This document shows, piece by piece, positions 1 through 7,409 of a DNA stretch of 52,573 bases. The stretch spans positions 1 through 52,573 of the forward strand of contig JACKBJ010000022.1 of NCBI GenBank assembly GCA_020634625.1. The letters are read 5' to 3'. The notes below the pieces were generated by a model. The model saw nothing but the letters and a program-made list of their open reading frames with translations, searched no databases and was not told where the DNA came from. Source of the DNA: Caldilineae bacterium. Its GTDB lineage: Bacteria; Chloroflexota; Anaerolineae; Epilineales; Epilineaceae. Within the stretch, counting starts at the first letter, position 1. Each line of letters begins with the position of its first letter. Both the position numbers and the translations under genes were made by a program.

Positions 1-22
1 AACCGTGGAAGGAGGAATCAGC

Positions 23-334
23 ATGTCAACTCAAAGCAGGCCCTCTGGCGCCATGGGCATTGGCCTTGTTCTGGCCGCGGCTGCCATCGCGATGGTCTGG
101 TGGGCGCTCATTTCGCAGAGTGCACCGCAGGTCACTCGAAGGCAGGCTCCAACGCGTACGCCTACTGTCGCCACGCTACAAGCACCTTCGGTTGCGAGTA
201 CTGCAAACCCCACGATGGTTGTGGTTACCGGCGTCCCACATGCGACATTCATGGCGGAACCGAACCTGACAGAGATCGCAGTCATTGCCACTCTGCCCCC
301 GCAGGGTTCGGTGACTCCGCCGACCCTGCCGTAA
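23..334 (+). CDS. small signal-anchored protein with Thr/Pro-rich tail
   Basis: Function is not recognised. The 103-residue product has one hydrophobic segment near the N-terminus (about residues 12-33) followed by an Ala/Thr/Pro-rich tail ending in PTLP, so it is probably a secreted or membrane-anchored surface peptide. The start is the ATG at 23 because GGAAGGAGG lies at 7-15 with good spacing; an in-frame GTG at 5 lies upstream of that site and would not use it. The tail composition resembles the linkers of the larger secreted proteins in this window. Its promoter lies outside the window. A function beyond surface localisation cannot be inferred. Confidence 0.6.
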   Translation: MSTQSRPSGAMGIGLVLAAAAIAMVWWALISQSAPQVTRRQAPTRTPTVATLQAPSVASTANPTMVVVTGVPHATFMAEPNLTEIAVIATLPPQGSVTPPTLP

Positions 335-1085
335 GGTAGTCCCTCACCGGCGCTTCTACCTGCCCTGCGTGCGGCGTCACACCAACCCGAGCCGCTTGGA
401 GTCCCCACGCCACCGCTGCACTGTCTGCCGGACCCTCTCAGTCTCCTTGGCCACGGCCGTGCCGCCGTCGCCGATCGGGCTGGCCATGAGCGCCAAGCGT
501 TCCGCCACCCCGATGCGGCCGGCGTTGGGCTTCGAACCAGGCCATGCGCGTTGGCCGATCTGCCATCGACGTGGCGATCACGAAGCGTCATGCGGTCGGA
601 CTGGCGTTGTCCTGGCGCATTGCGCCAGGACAACGCGCAGGGATCGGCCGCGTCGACCCCGCCGGTTGCCGCAGCGACGCGACGACTCGAAACCGCACTT
701 GCCCCGCCGGCGATCGCTGGAGCGCAATCATCGTGACACCGTGATCGGCCTCATCAGCAGCCGGTTGGTGACCGCCCTGCGCTTCTTCGTGCCTTCCAAC
801 GTGCCGTGAGGCGGCCGCCGGTGCCGAGGTGGGCGCAGGAGAGACCGGCGACGACATCCTGAAGCCGGCGAGGCGCGGCGGATGGGCTCTCGAGCTCGGC
901 CTTGGTCAGGGACATTGGCCGCACGCGCTTTCCCGCCGGATCTGCTATGCTGCAGGTTCACATCGAGCCGTCGTCCGGCCCGCCGTCCCGCGGATGCCGC
1001 TTCGGCTTGCCTGGCATCGAAGCGCAGTCAGATCCTGCTGGCCGAAGCGACGGGATGCCGAACGCCCTGGGCGAGGAGCCTCCCG
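335..1085. other. 750-base stretch without a convincing gene
   Basis: Reading frames here have unnatural Arg/Pro-rich translations on both strands. The most protein-like fragment is on the minus strand, 508 to 377, about 43 codons, containing ERLALMASPIGDGGTAVAKE and ending in a normal stop; it could be the 3' remnant of a decayed gene but I cannot assign it. The segment also holds a perfect inverted repeat at 604-636 and, close to the helicase start, a 9-bp pair CGCTTCGGC / GCCGAAGCG around 1001-1050 that could form a leader hairpin. A TATGCT at 946-951 is a possible -10 box without a good -35. Confidence 0.4.
604..636. repeat. perfect 16-bp inverted repeat with 1-base centre
   Basis: Arms are GCGTTGTCCTGGCGCA (604-619) and TGCGCCAGGACAACGC (621-636) separated by a single T. 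It lies in sequence without a convincing gene. It could be an operator, a relic of a mobile element end, or a cruciform-forming site. No T tract follows on either strand, so a classical terminator is unlikely. Confidence 0.8.
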
Positions 1086-2759
1086 ATGACAAGCCAGTTC
1101 GACGCGCTGGGCCTGAGTCCCGCTCTGGTCGAGACCCTGAATGAGCTCGGCTATACCGAGCCGACGCCCATCCAGACGCAGATGATCCCGGTCATGCTGG
1201 CCGGCCGGGACGTCATCGGCCAGGCTCAGACCGGCACCGGCAAGACGGCCGCCTTCGCGCTGCCGATCCTGCAGCAGCTCGACCGCGAGCTGGGCCACGT
1301 CCAATGCCTGGTGCTGACGCCGACCCGCGAGCTGGCGATGCAGGTGGCGCAGGCGATGAGCCAGTATGCCGGCGCCATGGGCATCAGGGCTCTGGCGGTC
1401 TACGGCGGGCAACCCTACGGCTACCAGATCCAGCAGCTGCAGCGTGGGGTCAGCGTGGTGGTCGGCACGCCGGGCCGCCTGATCGACCTGATCGACAAGC
1501 GGATCCTCGACCTGAGCCTGGTCACCCGGCTGGTGCTCGACGAGGCCGACGAGATGCTGCGCATGGGCTTCATCGACGACATCGAGCGCATCCTGTCCGA
1601 GACCCCGGCATCGCGCCAGACCGCCCTCCTCTCGGCCACCCTGCCTCCGGCGATCCGGGTCCTGGCCCAACGCTACATCCGCGACCCCGAGTCCATCCGC
1701 ATCCAGAACACGCAGAAGACCGCGGCCAACATCGAGCACCGCTACTACCTGGTCAACGAAGAGGACAAGCTGGCCGCCCTGAGTCGGCTGCTCGAGGTCG
1801 AGCCGGTCGGCAGCAGCCTGATCTTCGTGCGCACCCGGCTGCGCACCGTCGAGCTGGCCAGCGCCCTGGTCGAGCGCGGCTTCGGCGCCGAGGCGCTGAG
1901 CGGTGAGATGAGCCAGGACGCCCGCTCGCGCGTGCTGCGGCGCTTCCGGGATCGGCGCCTCGAGCTGCTGGTCGCCACCGACGTCGCGGCGCGCGGCTTG
2001 GACGTCGACGATGTCTCGCACGTCTTCAACTACGACCTGCCGCAGGAGCCCGAGGTCTACGTGCATCGGGTGGGGCGCACCGCGCGCGCCGGCAACACCG
2101 GCCTGGCCATCAGCCTCTTGACGCCGATGGAGCTCTGGCAGCTGCGGCGGATCGAAGGCTACACCAAGCAGCCGATCAGCCCGGCGACCCTGCCCACCGA
2201 AGCGGAGATCTGGACCCAGCGCGATGCGCGCCTGCACGAGAAGGTGGCCATGTGGCTGCAGCGCGGGCGCTGCAGCCGGGAGCGCGAGATGGTGGCCGAG
2301 CTGGTGGCCGAAGGCCACGACGCCGGCGAGATCGCCGCCATCGCCCTGAAGATGGCGCGGGCCGAGGAGAAGCAACGGCCGATCGAGCCCTTGGGCGAGC
2401 TGCGGCAGAAGCCGGCCCGTCGGGCCGCGCCGGCCCGCGGCGCGCGCCGCGCGGAGCCGCGACCGGGCGGCAAGGGCAAGATTCGGCGCGCCGGCCCCAA
2501 CGCGCCGGGCAGCGAGTTCGGCGACCAGGACATGGTGCGGCTGATCCTGGACCTGGGCCAGGATCAGGGCGTCGAGGTGCGGGACATCGTGCGCACCCTG
2601 GCGCGCCAGGCCAACATCCCGGGCTCGGTCTTCGGCAAGATCCGAATCCACGAGCAGCGGACCCTGGTCGACGTGCCCGAGCCCTTCCTGGCCAAGGTCC
2701 TGGCCCAGAGCGGCGCCTACCGGATCGGCGAGCGCCAGATCACGGTGACGCGCGGCTAG
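1086..2759 (+). CDS. deaD: DEAD-box ATP-dependent RNA helicase (DeaD/CsdA-like)
   Basis: ATP-dependent RNA unwinding, typically in ribosome assembly and mRNA turnover. The 557-residue protein carries a Q motif (PTPIQ, 26-30), motif I AQTGTGKT (47-54), PTREL (79-83), the DEAD box (152-155), SAT (183-185) and the HRVGRTARAG motif VI. After the two RecA-like domains comes a helical region, an Arg/Pro/Ala-rich basic linker (about 435-475) and a C-terminal RNA-binding domain of the DbpA/DeaD type, ending near a KIRIHEQRTLVDVP segment. The ATG at 1086 is chosen because AGGAG at 1074-1078 has good spacing; the frame is open further upstream but has no family similarity there. It is followed by a palindromic terminator shared with the convergent VWA gene. 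Confidence 0.93.
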   Translation: MTSQFDALGLSPALVETLNELGYTEPTPIQTQMIPVMLAGRDVIGQAQTGTGKTAAFALPILQQLDRELGHVQCLVLTPTRELAMQVAQAMSQYAGAMGIRALAVYGGQPYGYQIQQLQRGVSVVVGTPGRLIDLIDKRILDLSLVTRLVLDEADEMLRMGFIDDIERILSETPASRQTALLSATLPPAIRVLAQRYIRDPESIRIQNTQKTAANIEHRYYLVNEEDKLAALSRLLEVEPVGSSLIFVRTRLRTVELASALVERGFGAEALSGEMSQDARSRVLRRFRDRRLELLVATDVAARGLDVDDVSHVFNYDLPQEPEVYVHRVGRTARAGNTGLAISLLTPMELWQLRRIEGYTKQPISPATLPTEAEIWTQRDARLHEKVAMWLQRGRCSREREMVAELVAEGHDAGEIAAIALKMARAEEKQRPIEPLGELRQKPARRAAPARGARRAEPRPGGKGKIRRAGPNAPGSEFGDQDMVRLILDLGQDQGVEVRDIVRTLARQANIPGSVFGKIRIHEQRTLVDVPEPFLAKVLAQSGAYRIGERQITVTRG

Positions 2760-2792
2760 CGCCGCGGCGCACGCCCTTCGGATCGCGCGTGG

Positions 2793-2820
2793 CGGCGGCC
2801 TCGCCGCGGCGAGGCCGCCG
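2793..2820. terminator. 28-base perfect palindrome between convergent genes
   Basis: CGGCGGCCTCGCC at 2793-2805 is the exact reverse complement of 2808-2820, with GC between. It sits between the stop of the helicase and the stop of the convergent VWA gene, so it is best read as a bidirectional terminator. There is no T tract, as is common in high-GC genomes. Confidence 0.65.
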
Positions 2821-2826
2821 GCCGGG

Positions 2827-5676
2827 CTAGTCGGGGCAGGTGTCGAAGCGGCCGGCGATCTGGCGGTAGATCGCCTCCAGGTCCTCGCCGTCCGGGGCGA
2901 AGTAGTAGTGGTCGGGCGCCGTGGCGGCCTGCTCGAGCAGGCTGCGCAGCACGTCGCTCGACTCGCCCAGGCCGATGGTGAAGAGCCGGTTGCCGGCCGC
3001 CTTGGCCGCGCTGGCGTACTTGAGGACCGTGCACTCCTGGCGGTCGCAGTCCGGGTGCGGGCTGCCCGGGCCGAAGGGCACCCGGTTGGGCAGCCCGTCG
3101 GTCAGCAGCACGATCACCGGCTGGTTGGGCTGCAGCCGCGGGCCGATGCCCATCGCCCGCTGGCCTTCCTCCAGCGCCAGATCCAGGCGCGTGCCCTCGG
3201 CGATCCTGGCCGGCAGCCGGTCGATGGCCGCGTGCACCGCCGCCCGGTCGTCCGACATGCCGATCTCGGTCCAGCTGGCGTCGTTGAAGCCGGCCACCGC
3301 CACCTGGTCGCGCCGGCCCCAGCCGTCGCGCTCCAGGTCGAGCTGGTCGACGAAGCTGTGCGCGGCCGCGATGGCGGCCTCGTGCTTGGTTCGGCCCGAG
3401 CGCGTCGTGCGGTACATCGAGGTCGACATGTCCAGCACCAGCACCACGTCGACGTGCTGCTCCTCGGGCGCGCAGGGCGTCGGCGCCGGCCGCGGGTCGC
3501 AGGTGTTGAAGGTGGCCGCGATCTGGGCGTAGATGCCGGCCAGGTCCTCGGGCAGCGGCGCGTAGTAGTACATCCAGCGCTCGCTGGCCGCGTCGATCAT
3601 CAGCCAGGGCAGGATGTCGCGCGGGTTGCCCAGGCCGATGGTGTAGACCCGCGTGCCGGCGGCCTTGACCGCGTCGACCGCCATCAGGACCGAGTCCTCC
3701 TGGCGCTGCGAGCCGGGGTAGGGCGAGCCGGCGCCGAAGGGCACGCGGTTGGGCAGGCCGTCGGTGAGCATGATGATCACCGGCCGGTTCTCGGGCTTGC
3801 GCTCCGGGCCGTCCAGCGGCTTCTGGCCCCAGGTGAAGGCCAGGTCGAGGCGGGTGCCCTCGATGGTCTTGCCGGCGATGCGGTCGAGCGCGGCCTCGGC
3901 GGCCGCGGCGTCGCGGGTGAGCGGCAGCTCGATCCAGGCACTGTCGTTGAAGCCGACCACCGCCACCTGGTCGTGCCGGCCCAGGCCGTCGGGGCTGAAG
4001 TCGAGGCTGCGCAGGAAGGCGCGCGCGGCGGCGATGGCGGCCTCGTTCTTGGCCAGGCCGCCCGGCTCGACCGGGCGCAGCATCGAGGTCGAGCGGTCCA
4101 GCACCAGCACCACGTCGGTGTGGTAGGCGTCCGGTCGGCAGTACTTGTCCTTCTCGCCGTAGGGCAGGTAGATCGGCCCCGGCGTCGGCGTGGCGGTGGC
4201 CGTGGCGCTGGCGGTGGCCGTCGCGGTCGCGGTCGGCGTGCTGCTGGCCGGCGGCGTATCGCTGGCCGTCGGCGTGGCGGTCGGCGTCGGCGTGGGCGGC
4301 AGGGGGCCGCAGAGCAGCTCCAGGTCGCCCAGGCCGTTGGACTTGCCGAAGGTGTTGGGGTCGTCCTGGCCTTGGACGCTGTAGAGCTCCTCGCCGCGGG
4401 TGGCGCGGCCGGTGTCCAGGCTGAGCCAGGTGGCGCCGGCCGAGTTGATGCGGCGCGGGCTGAGCGCGCTCATCACCACTTCGGGCACCGTCTCGAGCAC
4501 GGCCAGGCCGCCCAGGCTGGTCTCGAGGTGCGGGCCGGTGTTGCCGCCGGTCCGGTCGCCGCTGAAGAACTCGGGGCCGGTCTCGATCTGCCAGCCGTCG
4601 GCGCCCCGACGGGCGATCAGGATGTCGCCGGTCGGGAAGCCGTTGGCCTCGCCGGCCGGCAGCTGGCCCTGGGGATGATAGAGCGTCATGTCGCCGTTGC
4701 GGTCGCGCAGGCCCAGGATCATGTCGCCGTTGGCCGCGAACTCGATGTCGGTCAGCCAGGGCTGGGGCCAGACGAAGCTGCCGCGCCGGACGGTGCGGTT
4801 GCCGTCGACCCAGGGCCGCCAGAGGCCGCTGGTGCCGGGCAGGGTGCCCTCGCGCGCGTAGTCCAGCGGGAAGCTGAGCACCAGGCGCATCGCGCTGCCG
4901 TCCGGCTCGGACTCGTAGACCTGCGCCAGCAGATCGGCCCGGTCCTCGGACTCCGAAGCGTCCCGCACCACGCCGTGGTAGAGCTTGCCCTTCCAGACCT
5001 TGAGGCCGAAGGGCTTGGCCTCGCGCCGGGCCCAGTCCTCGTCGAAGGCGCCATGGTTGAAGCTGGAGAGCAGCTGGCGGTCGCTGGTCCGGTATCGCAG
5101 GATCTTGCGCGTCAGGAGGTTGGTGACGAAGAGCTCGCTGGCGTCGGCGTTCAGGTCGATGTCGCCCAGCCCGACCTTCCCGGTCCAGTCGCGCGACTCG
5201 GTGTCCGGGATGTAGTTGCCCCGCGGGTTGTGGTAGTCCCGCCCGGCGCTGGGCACGTCCAGCCAGGGCTCGACCTTGCCGCTGGTCATGTCGTAGCGGT
5301 AGATCATGCCCGTGCCGCCCGGCCCGAGCGCCACGCCGCGCTTGTGGAAGGCCGCCACGTAGGCCAGACGCTGGTCGGGGTCGTAGGCCAGGCCCCAGGT
5401 CGAGCCGATCTCGCCGTGCGTCGCCAGCGGGTACTGGTCGGAGCGCCCGTCGGGCGAGGCGTGGAAGGCCACCAGGGCCGGTACCTCGTCCCGATCGCCC
5501 ATCGAGAAGACGCTGGTCATCAGGTAGGGGTTCTGCCCGCTGCAGCTGCCTTCGAAGCGCTCGACCGGCGCCGGCTCGGCCGAGCGGGCCGCGCCGAGCT
5601 CGAGGCCGAAGAGGACCAGCCCGGCCAGCAGGACCCACAGGATCGGTGTCGGGCGTCGGCGGGTCGACGGGCGCAT
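2827..5676 (-). CDS. secreted propeller-like protein with two VWA domains
   Basis: The 949-residue product has a signal peptide (1-34), a beta-rich propeller-like domain (about 40-455) beginning with a C-x3-NPYL motif and closing with a GLGDLELLC signature, a Thr/Pro/Ser linker (461-500), an IYLPY motif, and two tandem von Willebrand A domains (about 517-725 and 741-949). Both have metal-ion-dependent adhesion sites: DRSTS at 527-531 and DMSTS at 749-753, each with a downstream GTRLD and LTDGLPN. VWA domains bind ligands through a divalent metal, so an adhesive or scaffolding role at the cell surface is likely; the ligand is unknown. AGGAG lies 8 bases before the ATG at 5676. The protein at 25112-28864 is a paralog with different domain copy numbers. 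Confidence 0.85.
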   Translation of the reverse strand: MRPSTRRRPTPILWVLLAGLVLFGLELGAARSAEPAPVERFEGSCSGQNPYLMTSVFSMGDRDEVPALVAFHASPDGRSDQYPLATHGEIGSTWGLAYDPDQRLAYVAAFHKRGVALGPGGTGMIYRYDMTSGKVEPWLDVPSAGRDYHNPRGNYIPDTESRDWTGKVGLGDIDLNADASELFVTNLLTRKILRYRTSDRQLLSSFNHGAFDEDWARREAKPFGLKVWKGKLYHGVVRDASESEDRADLLAQVYESEPDGSAMRLVLSFPLDYAREGTLPGTSGLWRPWVDGNRTVRRGSFVWPQPWLTDIEFAANGDMILGLRDRNGDMTLYHPQGQLPAGEANGFPTGDILIARRGADGWQIETGPEFFSGDRTGGNTGPHLETSLGGLAVLETVPEVVMSALSPRRINSAGATWLSLDTGRATRGEELYSVQGQDDPNTFGKSNGLGDLELLCGPLPPTPTPTATPTASDTPPASSTPTATATATASATATATPTPGPIYLPYGEKDKYCRPDAYHTDVVLVLDRSTSMLRPVEPGGLAKNEAAIAAARAFLRSLDFSPDGLGRHDQVAVVGFNDSAWIELPLTRDAAAAEAALDRIAGKTIEGTRLDLAFTWGQKPLDGPERKPENRPVIIMLTDGLPNRVPFGAGSPYPGSQRQEDSVLMAVDAVKAAGTRVYTIGLGNPRDILPWLMIDAASERWMYYYAPLPEDLAGIYAQIAATFNTCDPRPAPTPCAPEEQHVDVVLVLDMSTSMYRTTRSGRTKHEAAIAAAHSFVDQLDLERDGWGRRDQVAVAGFNDASWTEIGMSDDRAAVHAAIDRLPARIAEGTRLDLALEEGQRAMGIGPRLQPNQPVIVLLTDGLPNRVPFGPGSPHPDCDRQECTVLKYASAAKAAGNRLFTIGLGESSDVLRSLLEQAATAPDHYYFAPDGEDLEAIYRQIAGRFDTCPD
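4177..4296 (-). repeat. low-complexity Thr/Pro/Ala linker coding repeat
   Basis: Imprecise short repeats of ACG/CCG/GCG codons encode the Thr-Pro and Thr-Ala runs joining the propeller-like domain to the VWA pair. Such linkers are probably extended in the extracellular space and are prone to length change by slippage. Confidence 0.8.
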
Positions 5677-5802
5677 GGTCTGGGCTCCTGTCAGCGGTGG
5701 AGGTCGATGATGCCGCGGCGTTCCACGCAAGCCATCCGGTTCAACGGCGACAACGCATAACCATTTTGAACACCGGATCCTGGCCGCTGGTTAGCCGCCG
5801 CA

Positions 5803-7320
5803 TCAGCGCAGGTGGAAGCGCACCCGGCAGCCGTCCACGTTCAGCCCCAGCCGACCCTCGGCCGCCAGGCGGGTCACCTCGACCCCGTTGGCCAGCAGGC
5901 GCAGTTCCGCGTCGCCCTGCTCGATGGCCAGCCGGTGCCGGCCATCCGGGCCGGGCTCGGCGGCCTGGCCCTGGTGGAGGAAGGTCCACTGTCCGTCGGC
6001 AAAGCGCAGCACCCAGACCCGGCCGTCGGCCAGCACCTGGAACAGGTGGAAGTCGCCGCTGCTGCGGTAGCCGAAGACCAGGCCGGCCCGCAGCGAGCCC
6101 GAGACCGGCTCGATCTCGACCGCCAGGCGCTGGGGCGTCTGCTTCAGCAGGGCGATGGCGTTGACGTTCGATTTGCCCTCGAGCGTAGCGCCCCATTGCT
6201 GGAAGGCGCGCCAGACCTCCTGCCAGGGTTGCTGGTGGCCCACCAGCCAGGCCCGGTAGGCGTCGGCCCAGGCCCCGTCGACCGGGCCGAAGACGGCTTC
6301 CCAGGCCTCCGTCGGGTCCTCGCGCCGGTCGAGCCGCTCGAAGAGCGCCTTGGCCTCGTCGGGCCGGGTGTGCATCAGGAAGTGCACCAACGCCCAGCCC
6401 GGCGGCCGGGGCCAGTCGCCTCGGTCGGCGATCAGGGCCGCAAGGTCCTGGCCCCGGGCGTCGAAGCGCGCCAGGGCCTGGGCCGGGTAGTCCTCCAGGG
6501 TAACCCAGGGCACGACGCCGGTCTCGAGCCGTTCGCCGTCCCAGGCGTGCATCCCGAAGTACTCGGCCAGGCCCTCGACGTACCAGCCGCCGCTGGCGCC
6601 GCGGTTCTCGGTGCCAGCCAGGTAGTGGAACTGGTGCGTCGCCTCGTGGATCGTCAGCTGCCGGCTGTAATGGTCCGAGGGCTGGACGAAGAGGTAGAAC
6701 TTGCGGGTCTGCGGGGCATAGTAGCCGCCTCCGCCCGGGTCCTGGATGCCGTCGGCGGCCAGCGCGGCGACGTAGCTCGGCCGGTCGGCGTAGATGCCGC
6801 CGCGCAGGATCTCGGCCGGCGCACCGCCGAAGTGCGCCGTCAGCTGTGGGTGCAGGGCTTCGAGCAGCTGGCCGATCTCCCGGCCGTCGAGGACCTCGAC
6901 GTGCAGGGCGTAGTGCGCGCTGCGCACCTCCTGGCCCTCGACCACGATATGCGGAGTGGGCGCCCCGGTCGGCGAGGACGCCGCGGTCGGGTCGGCGGTC
7001 GCCGACGCGCGCGCGCCGGGGGTTGTGGTCAGGGTCGGCGTGGCCGGCTCGCTGGATCGGGCCGAAGGCGTCGCGCCGGGTCCCGGCGCACGCGGCGTGG
7101 CCAGATCGCTGGCGCCGGCGGCCGCCAGCACGGCCGGCAGGTGGATCGCCGCCGCATCGGCTTCGGTCGGCTGGGGCTGCGCCTGGGCCCGCCGAAGCCC
7201 GCCCGGCGGGCCGGCCGTGGATCCCGGGCCGGCCGCCAGGCCGGTCGCGACCAGGAGCGCGACCAGCCCGGCGCGGGAGCGACGCCCGCGGGCGTCGCTC
7301 CCGGCCAGGCCTCGGCGCAC
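5803..7320 (-). CDS. secreted DUF1570-like zinc metallopeptidase
   Basis: The protein (505 residues from the GTG at 7320) has an Arg-rich n-region and a hydrophobic h-region typical of a signal peptide, a Thr/Pro/Ala spacer, then a peptidase-like domain with H225-E-x-x-H229 (HEATH) followed by a GLAEYFG segment containing the probable third ligand. This is the gluzincin arrangement of the DUF1570/M1-like group. The C-terminal ~130 residues are beta-rich. The start is uncertain: GTG at 7320 gives a clean signal peptide, while an in-frame TTG at 7404 sits 6 bases after the upstream subtilisin stop. It is probably co-transcribed with that subtilisin. Substrate unknown; secreted protein turnover is plausible. 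A 30-base palindrome lies inside the signal-peptide codons. Confidence 0.75.
   Translation of the reverse strand: MRRGLAGSDARGRRSRAGLVALLVATGLAAGPGSTAGPPGGLRRAQAQPQPTEADAAAIHLPAVLAAAGASDLATPRAPGPGATPSARSSEPATPTLTTTPGARASATADPTAASSPTGAPTPHIVVEGQEVRSAHYALHVEVLDGREIGQLLEALHPQLTAHFGGAPAEILRGGIYADRPSYVAALAADGIQDPGGGGYYAPQTRKFYLFVQPSDHYSRQLTIHEATHQFHYLAGTENRGASGGWYVEGLAEYFGMHAWDGERLETGVVPWVTLEDYPAQALARFDARGQDLAALIADRGDWPRPPGWALVHFLMHTRPDEAKALFERLDRREDPTEAWEAVFGPVDGAWADAYRAWLVGHQQPWQEVWRAFQQWGATLEGKSNVNAIALLKQTPQRLAVEIEPVSGSLRAGLVFGYRSSGDFHLFQVLADGRVWVLRFADGQWTFLHQGQAAEPGPDGRHRLAIEQGDAELRLLANGVEVTRLAAEGRLGLNVDGCRVRFHLR
7274..7303. repeat. 30-base perfect palindrome in signal-peptide region
   Basis: CGGGAGCGACGCCCG (7274-7288) is immediately followed by its exact reverse complement (7289-7303). 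It overlaps the first codons of the DUF1570-like gene, just after the subtilisin stop, so in RNA it could act as an intercistronic hairpin (mRNA stabiliser or attenuator). Confidence 0.75.
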
Positions 7321-7409
7321 CGGGCCATGGCACGTCGCGTCCGGTGCGCCGCGGTGCGTCTCGGAGGCTGCCGGCGCCTGGCCGACCGGGTCGCCCTTGC
7401 GCAAGCCGA

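Noticed and set aside
525..545. TGGTTCGAAGCC on the minus strand, resembling a tRNA T-loop
   Set aside because: The flanking bases cannot form a 5-bp T stem and no acceptor or anticodon arm is found.
369..809. Plus-strand open frame of 146 codons
   Set aside because: The translation is Arg/Pro/Ser-rich, has no ribosome site and crosses a perfect palindrome; it looks like chance reading.
4177..4296. Short repeats suggesting a CRISPR or VNTR array
   Set aside because: The repeats are imprecise, have no spacers and simply encode a Thr/Pro linker in frame.
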